64,000 nucleotides of DNA from Acetofilamentum sp. (GTDB taxonomy: Bacteria; Hydrothermota; 32-111), in the NCBI GenBank assembly GCA_020721805.1, contig DYMB01000001.1:372487-436486 (forward strand), read 5' to 3'. Positions 1 through 12,083 of the stretch are shown one piece after another. Every line of letters begins with the position of its first letter. Positions within the stretch are counted from its first letter, which is position 1. A model generated the notes under the pieces. That model was given only the letters and a program-made list of their open reading frames with translations. It had not been told where the DNA came from and searched no databases. Both the position numbers and the translations under genes were made by a program.

Positions 1-1
1 G

Positions 2-1114
<1,113 letters not shown>

Positions 1115-1151
1115 AGAAAAAAAAGTATCTTTAGAATAAAAAGGAGAAAAG

Positions 1152-4100
1152 ATGGCTGAAGATAAAATTAAACAAAAGAAGATCCTCAGTCCTTTAGATT
1201 TTGATTTTATACAATTAAAACTTCTCTCACCCGACAAAATTTTACAACTTTCATATGGAGAGGTTCTAAAAGCTGAGACTATAAATTATAGAACACAGAA
1301 ACCTGAAAGGGACGGACTCTTCTGTGAAAGAATATTTGGTCCTGTAAAAGATTATGAATGTAACTGTGGTAAATATAAACATGCAAGATATAAAGGTATA
1401 GTCTGCGAAAGGTGTGGTGTTGAGGTAACCTTATCAAAAGTTAGAAGGGAAAGAATGGGGCACATTGAACTAGCAGTTCCGGTAGCACATGTATGGTTTT
1501 ATAAATCTACACCATGCAGGATTGCGATACTATTAAATATGAAAACCCCGGATTTGGAAAGAGTTTTGAACTATAATTCATATGTGATAATTGAACCAGG
1601 GAATAGTGGGTTTTCCAAAGGCGAAGTTATAAGTGAAGAAAAGTATCAGGAACTTTTAGAACAACATGGTGATGGTTTCAAAGCTATGACCGGTGCAGAA
1701 GGTATATATCAACTACTAAAAGATATAAATCTTGATGAACTTTCCATAGAGTTAAGAATGCAGATAAGAAATGATAATGGTTCAGATTCATCCGATAGAA
1801 AGAAAAAACTTTTAAAAAGGTTAAGACTTGTTGAATCCTTTAGAAAATCTGGAAACAAACCAGAATGGATGATAATTTTTAGATTACCTGTTATCCCACC
1901 AGATTTAAGACCTCTCGTAGCACTTGATGGGGGAAGATTCGCCACAAGTGATCTTAACGATCTTTACAGAAGAGTAATATCCAGAAACAATAGGTTGAAA
2001 AATATAATAATACAGTCCAATGCTCCAGAAATAATATTGAAAAATGAAAAAAGGATGCTACAGGAGGCTGTGGATGCACTTCTTGATAATACGAGAAGAG
2101 CAAAACCAATTAAAGGAAGAGGAAATAGAGCACTAAAATCGTTGACCGATTCATTGAAAGGGAAAAATGGAAGGTTCAGACAAAATCTTTTGGGAAAAAG
2201 GGTGGATTATTCTGGAAGAAGTGTTATAGTTGTTGGTCCAGAGTTAAAAATTTATCAATGTGGATTACCCAAGGAGATGGCTCTTGAACTCTTTAAACCA
2301 TTCATAATTCAAAAACTTGAAGAAAGAAAAATTGCTACTGGAATAAAAAATGCGAAAAAAATTATAGATAATGAATCAAAAGAAGTATGGAAAATTCTTG
2401 AGGAGATAATCGAAGATCATCCTGTTCTTTTGAACAGAGCCCCAACTTTGCACAGACTTGGTATACAGGCTTTTCAACCAGTTCTTGTTGAAGGTAAGGC
2501 AATAAGATTGCATCCTCTCGTTTGCACCGCTTTTAATGCTGATTTTGATGGAGATCAGATGGCTGTTCATATACCTCTCTCTTATGAAGCGAGAGTTGAA
2601 GCAAAACTTTTGATGTTATCAGCAAACAATATGTTATCCCCAGCGCATGGTGGACCTATAGTTACTCCAACACATGATATGGTTGTTGGAATGTATTATT
2701 TGACAGCTCTCAAACCAGATTTGAAAAAAGAGATAGGTGAAAAGATAATAGACAATTTTGATGAAGCGTTCTATCTTTATGAAAATAAAATTATGAAACT
2801 CCATACACCTGTAAAATTTGTTTATAAAAACCAACATATCGATACAACTATAGGAAGAATAATTTTTAACAGTTTCATTCCAGAAAAATTGAGGTTTATC
2901 AACGAAACTGTCAATAAAAAGAAGTTGCAACAACTGCTTTACGATGCTTTCTGGAATGTTTCAAACAAAGAGATGGTAGAGTTGCTTGATAATATCAAAG
3001 AGAAGGGATTTTATTTTTCAACCGTTTCTGGTTTGACATTTGGATTGGACGATATGATAATTCCAAAAGAAAAATATGAGATACTCGAAAAGACTCAAAA
3101 AGAGGTCGATAAAATAAATAGAGATCATAGTAAGGGTGGTACTACCACTGAAAAGGAAAGATTCAAAAGAGTTACCGATTCCTGGATGAAAGCAAGTAAA
3201 GAGATAGAGGAACTTGTTGAAAAGAAGTTGAAAGAGGATAAAAATGGTTTTAATCCAATTTATATGATAGTAGGTTCAGGTGCTAGAGGTAACATCGAAC
3301 AGGTTAGACAACTTATAGGGATGAGAGGATTGATGCAAAGGCCACAGAAAAAATTGACAGGAGAAGAGGTTATTGAAACTCCAATAAAGTCAAATTTTAA
3401 AGAAGGTTTACAGGTCGCAGAATATTTTATTTCTACACACGGTTCCAGAAAAGGATTAACTGATACCGCCTTGAAAACTGCTGAAGCAGGTTATCTTACA
3501 AGAAAACTTGTTGATGTCGCACAGGATGTTATTATAACGGAAGAGGATTGTGGAACGATACTTGGTATTGAAGTTACCCCGATAAGGGAGAAAGATAAAG
3601 TTGTAAAAAAATTGAGCGAACTTGTTGAAGGAAGATTCTCTCTTGAGGATGTCTATGGAAAGGATATAGAGAAAGGAATAATAGTTCGTGAAAATGAAGA
3701 AATAACACATGAAAAAGCTTTAAAACTTGATCAGGAAGGTATCGAAAAAATAAAGATAAGGTCCGTTTTAACCTGTGAGGCAAAACACGGATTATGTCAA
3801 AAATGTTATGGAAGAAATTTAGCAACAGGAAGACTCGTTGAACTGGGAGATGCCGTAGGTGTTATGGCGGCTCAATCTATAGGAGAACCAGGGACACAGT
3901 TAACTTTAAAAACTTTCCATATTGGTGGAACAGCAGGTGGATACACTGAAGAGACATTGATAACAACAAGGGAGGAAGGAAAAATAAAATTTTATCATTT
4001 AAAACTTGTAAGCAACGAGAAAGGTGAAACTGTAAATATAGGCAAAGATTCGAAAATCCTTATTCTGGATGAGAATGATAACACAAAAGTTGAATATCTG

Positions 4101-5252
4101 GTCCCACAATCTTCAACCCTTTTAGTAAAGGATGGAGATTATGTTCAGAAGGATTCTGTTCTTTTCACAAGGGATCCGTATTCTTTTGTAGAACTTGCAA
4201 TGTATCATGGGGTGGCTAAATTCAAAAATTTGAAGGAAGAATACAATATAAAGAGTGAGTTTATCGGTGATGAGCAGATGTATGTCGTTATAGGATCCAA
4301 GGATAAAAGGTTGAATCCACAAATACATATTGTAGACACATCTTCTCAAAAAGTTTTGAAAACGATTTCAGTAAGGGTTGGAGCATACATACTTGTTAAA
4401 GATGGGCAGAAGGTTGAACCTGGAACCATTATTGTTAAAAATCCAAAAGCGAAATCTGTTGTTAGTGATATTACTGGAGGATTACCAAGGGTTACCGAAC
4501 TCTTTGATGCAAGGGTTCCTAAAGATAAAGCGATAATCTCTGAAGTCGATGGAACCGTTGAGACAGGTGAAATGAAAAAAGGCACGGGTGATCAGATAGT
4601 ATATATTGTTACACAAAATAAAGATAAAAAAGAGTACAGGATTCCGAGAGGCAAACATATTCTTGTTTATGAAGGAGAAGAGGTCAAGGCTGGAGATAAA
4701 TTATGTGATGGTTCAATAGATCCTCATGATCTTATGAGGATAAAAGATATTGGAGAGGTCGCTAACTTCTTGATGAATCAAATACAGGAAGTTTACAGAG
4801 CACAGGGAGTAAACATAGATAACAAGCACATCGCTGTAATTATCAGACAGATGATAAAATATGTAAGAATAACTGATCCAGGTGAAACCGATTTCATACA
4901 GGGTGAAATTGTTGAAAAACAGGATGTTGATCTTGAAAACGAAAGAGTAAGGGAAAGAGGAGAAAAACCAGCACTTTATGCCAGATTGCTTATGGGTATA
5001 ACAAAGGCATCTTTGAATGCAAAATCGTTTATATCGGCAGCCTCCTTCCAGGAAACGCCAAGAGTATTGACAGAAGCCGCATTAAATGGTAATATAGATT
5101 ATTTAAATGGATTGAAAGAAAATGTAATAATTGGGAATCTGCTACCTGCAGGTACAGGTTTCAAAAAATTTAGAAAAATAGAGGATGAACAGGAAGAACT
5201 GTTTTTCGAAGATGATATTATAGAAGAACAAACATCCACATTAAAGGAGTAG
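1152..5252 (+). CDS. rpoC: RNA polymerase beta-prime subunit
   Basis: Full-length catalytic beta-prime subunit, 1366 aa. The N-terminal zinc site is C70, C72, C85, C88. The magnesium-binding NADFDGDQM motif lies at about residues 462-470, preceded by [14 protein letters not shown] second zinc site is seen in the C-terminal half ([12 protein letters not shown]), followed by the [13 protein letters not shown] trigger-loop/bridge region. A good Shine-Dalgarno sequence (AAGGAG) stands before the ATG. The length lies between the short Gram-positive form and the form with large lineage-specific insertions. It ends with TAG, five bases before rpsL. Confidence 0.99.
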   Translation: MAEDKIKQKKILSPLDFDFIQLKLLSPDKILQLSYGEVLKAETINYRTQKPERDGLFCERIFGPVKDYECNCGKYKHARYKGIVCERCGVEVTLSKVRRERMGHIELAVPVAHVWFYKSTPCRIAILLNMKTPDLERVLNYNSYVIIEPGNSGFSKGEVISEEKYQELLEQHGDGFKAMTGAEGIYQLLKDINLDELSIELRMQIRNDNGSDSSDRKKKLLKRLRLVESFRKSGNKPEWMIIFRLPVIPPDLRPLVALDGGRFATSDLNDLYRRVISRNNRLKNIIIQSNAPEIILKNEKRMLQEAVDALLDNTRRAKPIKGRGNRALKSLTDSLKGKNGRFRQNLLGKRVDYSGRSVIVVGPELKIYQCGLPKEMALELFKPFIIQKLEERKIATGIKNAKKIIDNESKEVWKILEEIIEDHPVLLNRAPTLHRLGIQAFQPVLVEGKAIRLHPLVCTAFNADFDGDQMAVHIPLSYEARVEAKLLMLSANNMLSPAHGGPIVTPTHDMVVGMYYLTALKPDLKKEIGEKIIDNFDEAFYLYENKIMKLHTPVKFVYKNQHIDTTIGRIIFNSFIPEKLRFINETVNKKKLQQLLYDAFWNVSNKEMVELLDNIKEKGFYFSTVSGLTFGLDDMIIPKEKYEILEKTQKEVDKINRDHSKGGTTTEKERFKRVTDSWMKASKEIEELVEKKLKEDKNGFNPIYMIVGSGARGNIEQVRQLIGMRGLMQRPQKKLTGEEVIETPIKSNFKEGLQVAEYFISTHGSRKGLTDTALKTAEAGYLTRKLVDVAQDVIITEEDCGTILGIEVTPIREKDKVVKKLSELVEGRFSLEDVYGKDIEKGIIVRENEEITHEKALKLDQEGIEKIKIRSVLTCEAKHGLCQKCYGRNLATGRLVELGDAVGVMAAQSIGEPGTQLTLKTFHIGGTAGGYTEETLITTREEGKIKFYHLKLVSNEKGETVNIGKDSKILILDENDNTKVEYLVPQSSTLLVKDGDYVQKDSVLFTRDPYSFVELAMYHGVAKFKNLKEEYNIKSEFIGDEQMYVVIGSKDKRLNPQIHIVDTSSQKVLKTISVRVGAYILVKDGQKVEPGTIIVKNPKAKSVVSDITGGLPRVTELFDARVPKDKAIISEVDGTVETGEMKKGTGDQIVYIVTQNKDKKEYRIPRGKHILVYEGEEVKAGDKLCDGSIDPHDLMRIKDIGEVANFLMNQIQEVYRAQGVNIDNKHIAVIIRQMIKYVRITDPGETDFIQGEIVEKQDVDLENERVRERGEKPALYARLLMGITKASLNAKSFISAASFQETPRVLTEAALNGNIDYLNGLKENVIIGNLLPAGTGFKKFRKIEDEQEELFFEDDIIEEQTSTLKE

Positions 5253-5257
5253 TATTT

Positions 5258-5638
5258 ATGCCAACCATAAATCAACTTGTAAAGAAAAAAAGAAAATCTG
5301 TTACCAAAAAAACTAAATCTCCCGCATTGAAAAGTTCTCCACAGAAAAGAGGGATCTGCACAAGGGTTTATACTACAAAGCCCAAAAAACCAAATTCGGC
5401 TTTAAGAAAAGTTGCAAGAGTTAGATTGTCTAACGGTTATGAAGTGACAGCATATATACCAGGTGAAGGGCATAATTTACAGGAACATTCTGTTGTTCTT
5501 GTAAGGGGCGGTAGGGTTAAAGACCTTCCAGGAGTGAGATACCATATAATCAGAGGTGTATACGATTCAGCAGGAGTTGAGAATAGAAGAAGGTCAAGAT
5601 CGCATTATGGTGCGAAAAAACCTAAACAAACAACATAA
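5258..5638 (+). CDS. rpsL: 30S ribosomal protein S12
   Basis: S12 of the decoding centre, 126 aa, full length. It shows [11 protein letters not shown] at the start, the KKPNSALRK loop whose lysines contact the decoding site, and [14 protein letters not shown]. Lysines at the two classic streptomycin positions (KPNS and VKDLPG) are the sensitive type. The start follows an AAAGGAG Shine-Dalgarno sequence that overlaps the rpoC stop region. It belongs to the rpoBC-rpsL-rpsG transcription unit. Confidence 0.99.
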   Translation: MPTINQLVKKKRKSVTKKTKSPALKSSPQKRGICTRVYTTKPKKPNSALRKVARVRLSNGYEVTAYIPGEGHNLQEHSVVLVRGGRVKDLPGVRYHIIRGVYDSAGVENRRRSRSHYGAKKPKQTT

Positions 5639-5653
5639 AGGGGGTAAAAAGAT

Positions 5654-6127
5654 ATGCCAAGGAGAAAAAGAGTTTTACCGAAAAGAGAGTATGCTGATCC
5701 GAGATATCATAGTTTAACCGCTGGTAAATTCATCAATTCTATATTAAAAAAGGGTAAAAAATCTACAGCGTTAAAAATATTTTATGATTCTTTAGAAATT
5801 TTAGCAAAGAAAACTGGTGAAGATGGGTACAATGTTTTTGAAAAAGCATTAAACAATGTGAAACCGGTTGTTGAAGTCAGGCCCAAAAGAATAGGTGGAG
5901 CAACATACCAGGTCCCGATGGAGGTAAAACCAGAGAGAAAATTGGCTCTTGCTATAAGATGGATACTTGATTCTGCCAGAGACAGAAAAGAACATTCTAT
6001 GACAGAAAAACTTGCATCCGAACTGCTGGCTTGTTATCAAAAAGAAAATAGTGCTGCCTTAAAGAAAAGAGAAGATACTCACAGGATGGCTGAAGCAAAT
6101 AAGGCTTATGCTCATTTCAGATTTTAA
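5654..6127 (+). CDS. rpsG: 30S ribosomal protein S7
   Basis: S7 nucleates assembly of the 30S head and contacts E-site tRNA. It has 157 aa, the normal length. Typical signatures are MPRRKR at the start, VFEKALNNVKPVVEVRPKRIGGATYQVP split by VRPKRIGGATYQVP, and RKREDTHRMAEANKA-like ending (KKREDTHRMAEANKAYAHFRF). A GGGGG-containing Shine-Dalgarno sequence precedes the ATG. The reading frame stops nine bases before a strong hairpin terminator, so this looks like the last gene of the rpoB unit. Confidence 0.99.
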   Translation: MPRRKRVLPKREYADPRYHSLTAGKFINSILKKGKKSTALKIFYDSLEILAKKTGEDGYNVFEKALNNVKPVVEVRPKRIGGATYQVPMEVKPERKLALAIRWILDSARDRKEHSMTEKLASELLACYQKENSAALKKREDTHRMAEANKAYAHFRF

Positions 6128-6135
6128 AATTTTTT

Positions 6136-6163
6136 AAGCCCATTATATAATGGGCTTTTTTTT
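6136..6163 (+). terminator. Rho-independent terminator after rpsG, touching the EF-G start codon
   Basis: A perfect 22-base palindrome (6136-6157; stem core AAGCCCATTA) is followed by an eight-T run ending at 6163. The ATG of the EF-G gene starts at 6164, the very next base. The palindrome centre also contains TATAAT (6146-6151), which could serve as a -10 box with a start about six bases before the ATG, although no convincing -35 box lies upstream. There is no room for a Shine-Dalgarno sequence outside the hairpin. Confidence 0.85.
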
Positions 6164-8230
6164 ATGGATAACTTAAATCTAAGAAATATAGGGATTATAG
6201 CCCATATTGATGCAGGTAAGACCACCACTACCGAAAGAATTCTATATTATACCGGAAAGATACATAGAATAGGTGAAGTTGATGATGCTGCCGCAACCAT
6301 GGATTGGATGGAGCAGGAGAAAGAGAGAGGAATAACAATAACATCAGCTGTTACATCGGTAAATTGGAAAGATTATAGAATAAATATAATAGATACCCCT
6401 GGACACATAGATTTTACAGCTGAAGTTGAAAGATCGTTAAGAGTGCTTGATGGAACGGTTGTTATTTTCAGTGGTGTTGAAGGTGTTGAACCTCAGTCTG
6501 AAACCGTATGGAGACAGGCTGACAGATACAATATCCCAAAAATTTCATATATTAACAAAATGGATAGGTTGGGTGCGGATTTTGACAATGTTATAAACAG
6601 TATGAGGGAAAAATTTTCAACCGAGATTCTTCCATTGCATATACCGATAGGTCAAGAAGAAAATTTTTTGGGTGTTGTTGATCTTTTAAAGATGCAGTCA
6701 TATATCTATGATTTTGAAGATGATGAGCATAAATACAGGATCACTGATATCCCCGATAAATTAAAAGAAAGAGCAATCTATGAAAGGGAAATTCTACTTG
6801 AAAAAATTTCAAACTATGATAACAGGATACTTGAATTTTTGGTTGAAGGAAAAGAACCCGATCTTGATACCATTTTAAAATCAATAAGAAATGGAGTGGT
6901 AAATTCAAAAATAGTTCCTGTTCTTGCAGGTTCTTCAAAAAAAAATAAGTGTGTTCATATGCTTCTGGATGCCATATGTGATTTTTTGCCATCTCCAGCC
7001 GAGAGACATCCGATAGAGGGAATAAATCCCAGAACCGGTGAAACCATATTCAGAACGCTTGATATAAAGAATCCTTTTACTGCTCTCGTTTACAAGATTG
7101 AAATAGATAAGCATTTTGGCAAATTAGGCTATATCAGGGTTTATTCGGGGAAAATCGAATTGAAAGATCAGATTTTTGACTCAACAACAAACGAGAAGGT
7201 AAGGATAACAAAAATTTTTATGATACATTCAAACAAGAGGATTGAAGTAAATTCCTGTCAGGCTGGAGAGATCTGTGCTGTTGTCGGATTAAGGAGTTCT
7301 ATTACAGGTTCCACTCTATGTGATCCAAAACATCCGATTCTTCTGGAAAAGCCAGTATTTCCGGAACCTGTTGTTTCGATTGCTGTTGAACCGAAGAAGA
7401 AAGATGAAGAAAAAAAATTGAACGAATCTTTATTGAATATGCAGGAGATGGATCCAACTTTTAAAATCTTTTTCAATCAGGATACAGGACAGATGTTAAT
7501 TTCCGGTATGGGCGAATTGCATCTTGAAATAATTCTTGATAGATTGAAAAAAGAATACAGTGTAGAACCAAGGGTAGGAAAACCAATAGTAACATACAGG
7601 GAAACGATAAAAGGTTTTGTTGAGAACGAATACGAACTGAATAAGGTTATTGGACAAAAATCTATCTATGCCTATGTTAAAATTTTAATTGAGAGAAATG
7701 AAAAGGAAAGTTTTGCTTTTGAATCAAAAATTGGTAAGGATCTTTTGCCTCTCGAATATTTAAAAGCGATAGAGGATAGTATAAGGTCTACCTCGATGAG
7801 TGGGATAATCGCAGGTTTCCCTTTGATCAACATTAAAGTTACCCTTCTTGATGCAAAATATGATCAAAACAATTCAAACGAACAGGCTTTCAACTATGCA
7901 ACATCGATGGCTTTAAAAGAGGGTTTAAAAAAGATAACAAATGTATTGCTTGAGCCAATAATGGATGTTTCAATCTATTTACCAGATGAATTTGTTGGTG
8001 TTGTTATAAACGATTTGAATTCAAGATATTCACTAATAAAGGGGATCTCAAAACAGAATCAGATCAGTATAATAGAATGCGAAGTACCACTTTCTGAAAT
8101 GTTTGGATATATGAACGATTTAAGAACTATGACTCAGGGTAGGGGGGTTTTTACTATGGAGTTTTCCAAATTCGATGAGATACCTGAGGATAAACTTTTA
8201 AAAGTTAAAAATAGTTTGGGAATTTTTTAA
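6164..8230 (+). CDS. Divergent translation elongation factor G (EF-G)
   Basis: Translational GTPase of 688 aa with the full EF-G plan. G1 is AHIDAGKTT near residue 13, switch II is DTPGHIDF, G4 is NKMDR, and the C-terminal domain has [16 protein letters not shown]. It sits where fusA normally stands in the str operon. The tip of domain IV is unusual: the usual GGRGQYGHV segment is replaced by [11 protein letters not shown] (about residues 495-505), and the domain V RRG motif is also lost. This suggests a specialised paralogue of the EF-G2/spd type, so I leave out the symbol fusA. It starts directly after the rpsG terminator without a Shine-Dalgarno sequence. No tuf gene follows. Confidence 0.93.
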   Translation: MDNLNLRNIGIIAHIDAGKTTTTERILYYTGKIHRIGEVDDAAATMDWMEQEKERGITITSAVTSVNWKDYRINIIDTPGHIDFTAEVERSLRVLDGTVVIFSGVEGVEPQSETVWRQADRYNIPKISYINKMDRLGADFDNVINSMREKFSTEILPLHIPIGQEENFLGVVDLLKMQSYIYDFEDDEHKYRITDIPDKLKERAIYEREILLEKISNYDNRILEFLVEGKEPDLDTILKSIRNGVVNSKIVPVLAGSSKKNKCVHMLLDAICDFLPSPAERHPIEGINPRTGETIFRTLDIKNPFTALVYKIEIDKHFGKLGYIRVYSGKIELKDQIFDSTTNEKVRITKIFMIHSNKRIEVNSCQAGEICAVVGLRSSITGSTLCDPKHPILLEKPVFPEPVVSIAVEPKKKDEEKKLNESLLNMQEMDPTFKIFFNQDTGQMLISGMGELHLEIILDRLKKEYSVEPRVGKPIVTYRETIKGFVENEYELNKVIGQKSIYAYVKILIERNEKESFAFESKIGKDLLPLEYLKAIEDSIRSTSMSGIIAGFPLINIKVTLLDAKYDQNNSNEQAFNYATSMALKEGLKKITNVLLEPIMDVSIYLPDEFVGVVINDLNSRYSLIKGISKQNQISIIECEVPLSEMFGYMNDLRTMTQGRGVFTMEFSKFDEIPEDKLLKVKNSLGIF

Positions 8231-8238
8231 ATCTTTTA

Positions 8239-8266
8239 TTGACTTAAAAAAAAATAATAATATAAT
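8239..8266 (+). promoter_or_regulatory. Promoter of the J-domain gene (predicted leaderless)
   Basis: TTGACT (8239-8244), 16-base spacer, TATAAT (8261-8266). The ATG lies eight bases beyond the -10 box, so transcription should start at or within two bases of the start codon. No Shine-Dalgarno sequence fits in between. Confidence 0.75.
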
Positions 8267-8274
8267 TTTTTACT

Positions 8275-8937
8275 ATGAAAAATTACTATCAGATTTTGAA
8301 TGTGCCTGAAGATGCCACCAAAACTGAGATAAAAAAATCCTATTTTGAACTCGCAAAAAAATATCATCCCGATAAACTCGCTCAGGAAGGTAACGCTGAT
8401 AACAGCATATTTGCAGATATAGCCGAAGCCTATGAGATCCTTTCCGATGAGGAGAAAAGAAAAGAATATGATGAAAAATTAAAAAAATATAAAGAAGGTA
8501 TAGATATTGAGGAGAAAAAACGGGAAGAGAAATTCGAAAACTATTATTTAAAGGCTAAAAGGAATACAAGGCAAAAGAAATTCGATCAAGCCATAGAATA
8601 TTTTAAAAAACTTGAAATGCATTTCAAATACAAAAACAAAAAACCTTCCCCTGAGTTTAAATCCTATTATGGATACGCTCTATTTTTTTCAAACAGGGAT
8701 AAAAAGAGTGGATTGCAACTTATGGATGATGCTGTGACATCTTCCAATTTTTCAGATGAAGAGATAATGCTCAATCTTATTGAGGCATATTTTGAGATTG
8801 GTAAGACTGATAGAGCTAATGAACTTTTCAAACATGTTGTTGAAATAAATCCCAAAAACAAAAGAGCATATATGATAAAGCAAAAATATAAACCGAAGAA
8901 AAAATCTTTACTTGATATTATTTTACGGAGAAAATGA
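8275..8937 (+). CDS. J-domain protein with TPR-like C-terminal region
   Basis: Cytoplasmic co-chaperone-like protein of 220 aa. Residues 1-65 form a J domain (YYQILNVPEDAT, then the diagnostic HPD in KKYHPDKLA, and AYEILSDEEKRKEYDE), which would stimulate the ATPase of DnaK. After a charged helix (about 70-95) residues 95-205 look like helical TPR-type repeats (FDQAIEYFKKLE, AYFEIGKTDRANELFKHVVEINPKN). There are no glycine-rich or zinc-finger regions, so it is not canonical DnaJ. It is the first gene of a unit with a roadblock protein and a ComEC-like protein, and it shares its stop with the next start. Confidence 0.9.
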   Translation: MKNYYQILNVPEDATKTEIKKSYFELAKKYHPDKLAQEGNADNSIFADIAEAYEILSDEEKRKEYDEKLKKYKEGIDIEEKKREEKFENYYLKAKRNTRQKKFDQAIEYFKKLEMHFKYKNKKPSPEFKSYYGYALFFSNRDKKSGLQLMDDAVTSSNFSDEEIMLNLIEAYFEIGKTDRANELFKHVVEINPKNKRAYMIKQKYKPKKKSLLDIILRRK

Positions 8938-9302
8938 TGGATTTTGATTCAATTTTGAAGGAAAGTGGAGAGAAGATAACAGGCTGTGTAGCCGTTTCTC
9001 TTGTCGGAACTGATGGTATAGCATTATCTTCATATACAAAAAATCAACAGGCTGATTTATCTCTTGCTGATGCTGAACTTGCAACACTTGCAATAACAGC
9101 AGAAAAAATTTCAAAAGAAATCGGTGCTGGAGATATGGCTGAAATTATTTTGATCACTGGAAAAATGACAATAGTTACAGGTATGATTGGAAAGGATTAT
9201 TACATATATTATGTTTTAACAGGGAAGGAACAGAATGTTGGACTTGCAAGATATGAGATAAGGAGATTGGCTACCGAACTTCTTTCACATCTTTACAGTT
9301 GA
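8934..9302 (+). CDS. Roadblock/LC7 domain protein
   Basis: Single-domain roadblock/LC7 protein of 121-122 aa. These proteins usually dimerise and often work with small Ras-like GTPases or in motility and signalling. The family pattern is visible: GCVAVSLVGTDGIALSSY, then LATLAITAEKISKEIGAGDMAEIILITGKMTIVTGMIG shown by its AEIILITGKMT core. No GTPase partner is encoded nearby. ATGATG gives two possible starts, 8934 and 8937; GGAG lies three or six bases away, so 8937 is slightly favoured. It overlaps the preceding TGA. Confidence 0.85.
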   Translation: MMDFDSILKESGEKITGCVAVSLVGTDGIALSSYTKNQQADLSLADAELATLAITAEKISKEIGAGDMAEIILITGKMTIVTGMIGKDYYIYYVLTGKEQNVGLARYEIRRLATELLSHLYS

Positions 9303-10645
9303 TGCTCTTTCTTTTTTTAATATATATTTTTTTACTTTACACGGGATACTTTTCTCATTCAAATAATTATCTATTTTTTTCTTTTTTACCTTTCATAATT
9401 TTTTTTCTTTTTAAAAAAAGATATTTACTGACACTTTCGCTGATTTTTATCTTTTTATCTGGCTTTTTTGTGGGATATGATAAACTCCCTTCAATAAAAA
9501 CCGGTAAGTATAGAATCAATGTAGAGGTCGTAAGAAGTTTGAAAAAAGGATACATAGTTAAAAACTCCTCGTTATCATTTTATTTAAAAACTTATGATGA
9601 TTTTTTTGAAGGTGATAAATTATACGGTATTTTTAATTTAAGAAAAATGGATGATATCGACCCATTTGAAAGAGATTTGAAAAATTTTAAAATAAATTAT
9701 AAACTGGAAATTTTTCAAATAGATTCAGTAAAGAGTGGAAAGAGTATAGCAAGATTAAGAACGATACTTATAAATAGAACAAGAGAAATTTATCAGGATC
9801 CCAATTTAAATGGTTTTATCAATTCCATACTTTTCGGTTACAGGAAAGATCTTTCCTATTCGATAAAAAGGGATTTTATAAACTCTGGAATAATCCATAT
9901 AATTGCCATAAGTGGACAGCATATATGGGTTGTTTACCTTTTTATAAATTTTTTTCTTTTTTTCTTCCCCATAAAAAAAAGATTAAAAGTGATCATTTCA
10001 ATATTATTTTTGGTTTTTTATTCATATCTCACCTATTCGACTCCATCCGTTGTTAGATCTGCAATTTTTATAACCATATTATTTCTGGGTGAACTTCTTG
10101 GGAAAATTACCGATAAAAGAAATCTTATTTTTTTAACCCTTATATTCATGCTAATTTTTAACACTAACAATTTTTACGATAACGGATTCTCTCTATCTTT
10201 TCTTGCAGTTTATGGGTTATTCATTTCCGAAGAAAAGTTTCATTTTAAAAATAATTTTTTTAAAATCTTTTTTTCTTCCTGCATAATACTTGTTTTAACT
10301 TTTCCATATATGATGTTTAAATTCAAGTATGCTTCTATAGGATCCCCCATTTTTACATTAGCGGTTTTACCCTTTTTTAACATTTTACTTCTATTTTCTC
10401 TACTTTCCATTTTACCATTTTTAACTTTTTTGGTATACCCCGTTAAATTTTTGTTTAAAATCATATTATGGATAGTATCTAAATCTGACAATCTACCCCT
10501 TATCTTGAACTATCAAATAGATATAATACTCTTTCTGTTACTCGAACTCTATTTTATTTTACTTTTTGAAAAGAAGTTTAAAATTTGTTTTATATTATCA
10601 ATTTTAACATTCTTTTATGTATTATACCTTATCAATTATCTTTAG
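9302..10645 (+). CDS. ComEC/Rec2-like membrane protein
   Basis: Polytopic membrane protein of about 447 aa matching the Competence domain of ComEC, the channel that takes single-stranded DNA across the inner membrane. It has two hydrophobic segments at the start, a beta-rich soluble OB-like region (about 60-150), then the diagnostic HIIAISGQHIWVVY and many further helices. The C-terminal metallo-beta-lactamase domain of full ComEC is absent. Translation probably starts at the ATG of TGATG, overlapping the roadblock stop. Its 3' end overlaps the convergent DUF3467 gene by 14 bases. Confidence 0.82.
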   Translation: MLFLFLIYIFLLYTGYFSHSNNYLFFSFLPFIIFFLFKKRYLLTLSLIFIFLSGFFVGYDKLPSIKTGKYRINVEVVRSLKKGYIVKNSSLSFYLKTYDDFFEGDKLYGIFNLRKMDDIDPFERDLKNFKINYKLEIFQIDSVKSGKSIARLRTILINRTREIYQDPNLNGFINSILFGYRKDLSYSIKRDFINSGIIHIIAISGQHIWVVYLFINFFLFFFPIKKRLKVIISILFLVFYSYLTYSTPSVVRSAIFITILFLGELLGKITDKRNLIFLTLIFMLIFNTNNFYDNGFSLSFLAVYGLFISEEKFHFKNNFFKIFFSSCIILVLTFPYMMFKFKYASIGSPIFTLAVLPFFNILLLFSLLSILPFLTFLVYPVKFLFKIILWIVSKSDNLPLILNYQIDIILFLLLELYFILLFEKKFKICFILSILTFFYVLYLINYL

Positions 10646-10925
10646 AAAAACCAATATTTTTTTGTTTTAAATCATCATCTATTTTTATTTCTCCAAAGGA
10701 GGATTCATATTTTTCTATCGAATCTTTCAAAGATTTGAAAAACATTTTGGTATGGGCTGGAGTCATTATAATTCTTGTATGTATGTTCGCTTCCGTTATT
10801 CCTGGTAAAATTCTTGCGAAGTCGAATATGAACTCTGAAGGGGAATGAACGGTTAAAACCAGATTGGCGTATTCTCCTTCCGCGACTTCCTTGTCTATTT
10901 TAACATTCAGATTTTTCTCATTCAT
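10632..10925 (-). CDS. DUF3467 family protein
   Basis: Small cytoplasmic protein of 97 aa. It matches the widespread DUF3467 family, whose function is unknown: EGEYANLVLTVHSPSEFIFDFARILPG, shown by its HSPSEFIFDFARILPG core, then RIIMTPAHTKMFFKSLKDSIEKYE with core MTPAHTKMF. The start ATG overlaps the stop of the upstream aminopeptidase gene (ATGA), so the two are translationally coupled. It ends inside the tail of the convergent comEC-like gene. Confidence 0.85.
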   Translation of the reverse strand: MNEKNLNVKIDKEVAEGEYANLVLTVHSPSEFIFDFARILPGITEANIHTRIIMTPAHTKMFFKSLKDSIEKYESSFGEIKIDDDLKQKNIGFSKDN

Positions 10926-12040
10926 AAAACCCCCTTTATGAGAAATTTGCCTTTTTTATAGATAAGTTCATCGTCTGCATAAATTTCACCATACTCTCTC
11001 ATATCACATAAAAGATCCCAATGTAATGATGAGAAATTTTTGGAACCCGCCTCCCTGAAGCCGTTTCCAAGTGCTATATGCACAGTTCCTCCTATTTTTT
11101 CATCGAAAAGCATATTTTTTATAAATTTTTTTATTCCATAGTTTGTTCCTATCGCAGCCTCTCCAACGGTTGAAGCATTCTTGTCAACTTTTAAGAGTTG
11201 ACTCAGAAGTTGTTCCCCTGTCTTGGCATGATATTTAACGATCCTACCATTTTTAAATTCTATATAAATATCTTCAATCTCTTTTCCCATATATATCCCT
11301 GGAAAACTAAATCTTATTTTCCCTTCAACACTTCTTTCAACGGGGCTTGTAAATATTTCTCCGGAAGGGAAGTTGTGATGACCATCAGAGTTTATCCAAC
11401 TTCTTCCCTGAGTTGAAAATTTTAAATCGGTGTCTTTTGATATTATTCTAAAATTCTTTTTTTTATTCAGATAAGAGATTATCTTTTCCTGTTTATCGTG
11501 AATTTTTTTCCATTCTTTTTCAGGATCCTTTGAATTTAAAAAACATGCATCCATAATAAATTCTTCGAGTTCATCGAGTGACATATTGGATTCCTGGGCT
11601 GAAGCGTTTGTCGGAAAGTAAGTTAAAACCCACCTCATTTTTCCTTCCGCTACTCTTTTTGAAAAAATTTTATTTATTTTTTCTCTCGCTTGCAGACTCT
11701 TTTTGATATTTTCAGGGGAAATGTTTGAAAAAGTTTTTAGATTTTTTTCACCTCCAACTGAAATGATAACATCGAAATTTTTAAATATATACTCATCTGT
11801 TGGAGAAATAAATTTTAGTTGCTCATCGTTTGCCTCTTTATAGAATATTTCAGAGAATTCATTCTCTACTATTCTTAATTCACAGAATGCACCCTTTTTT
11901 ATAACTTCACGGTAGATCTCCTTTAAAAGAGGTAAAGTTTCATATGAACCTCTTAAAAATACTTTTTCAGAACTTTTTATCTCAGTGGAATATCCTGTAA
12001 GGACTTTTGCCCATTTTTTTATCCTCTCATCGAGTAACAT
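10922..12040 (-). CDS. M29 family metallo-aminopeptidase
   Basis: Thermophilic-type aminopeptidase (AmpS/AmpT, peptidase family M29), 372 aa, close to the usual 370-410. The C-terminal half carries the metal ligands: NFPSGEIFTSP, GEAAIGTNYGI, the HIALGNG histidine and HWDLLCDM. It would trim N-terminal residues from peptides in the cytoplasm, consistent with an amino-acid-using lifestyle. An AGGAGG Shine-Dalgarno sequence precedes the ATG. It is divergent from the membrane glycosyltransferase gene, with 49 bases between the starts. Confidence 0.9.
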   Translation of the reverse strand: MLLDERIKKWAKVLTGYSTEIKSSEKVFLRGSYETLPLLKEIYREVIKKGAFCELRIVENEFSEIFYKEANDEQLKFISPTDEYIFKNFDVIISVGGEKNLKTFSNISPENIKKSLQAREKINKIFSKRVAEGKMRWVLTYFPTNASAQESNMSLDELEEFIMDACFLNSKDPEKEWKKIHDKQEKIISYLNKKKNFRIISKDTDLKFSTQGRSWINSDGHHNFPSGEIFTSPVERSVEGKIRFSFPGIYMGKEIEDIYIEFKNGRIVKYHAKTGEQLLSQLLKVDKNASTVGEAAIGTNYGIKKFIKNMLFDEKIGGTVHIALGNGFREAGSKNFSSLHWDLLCDMREYGEIYADDELIYKKGKFLIKGVL

Positions 12041-12054
12041 AAATTCCTCCTGTA

Positions 12055-12083
12055 TTGACTATTTTGATTGTAAAACATATAAT
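12055..12083 (+). promoter_or_regulatory. Promoter of the GT-C-type membrane protein (predicted leaderless)
   Basis: TTGACT (12055-12060), 17-base spacer, TATAAT (12078-12083), then six bases to the ATG at 12090. This promoter decides the start: the frame is open further upstream, but that part lies across the divergent aminopeptidase start. Confidence 0.8.

Noticed and set aside
1709-4585. Several long open frames on the minus strand inside rpoC
   Set aside because: They lie opposite a highly conserved gene, have no family resemblance, and are shadows.
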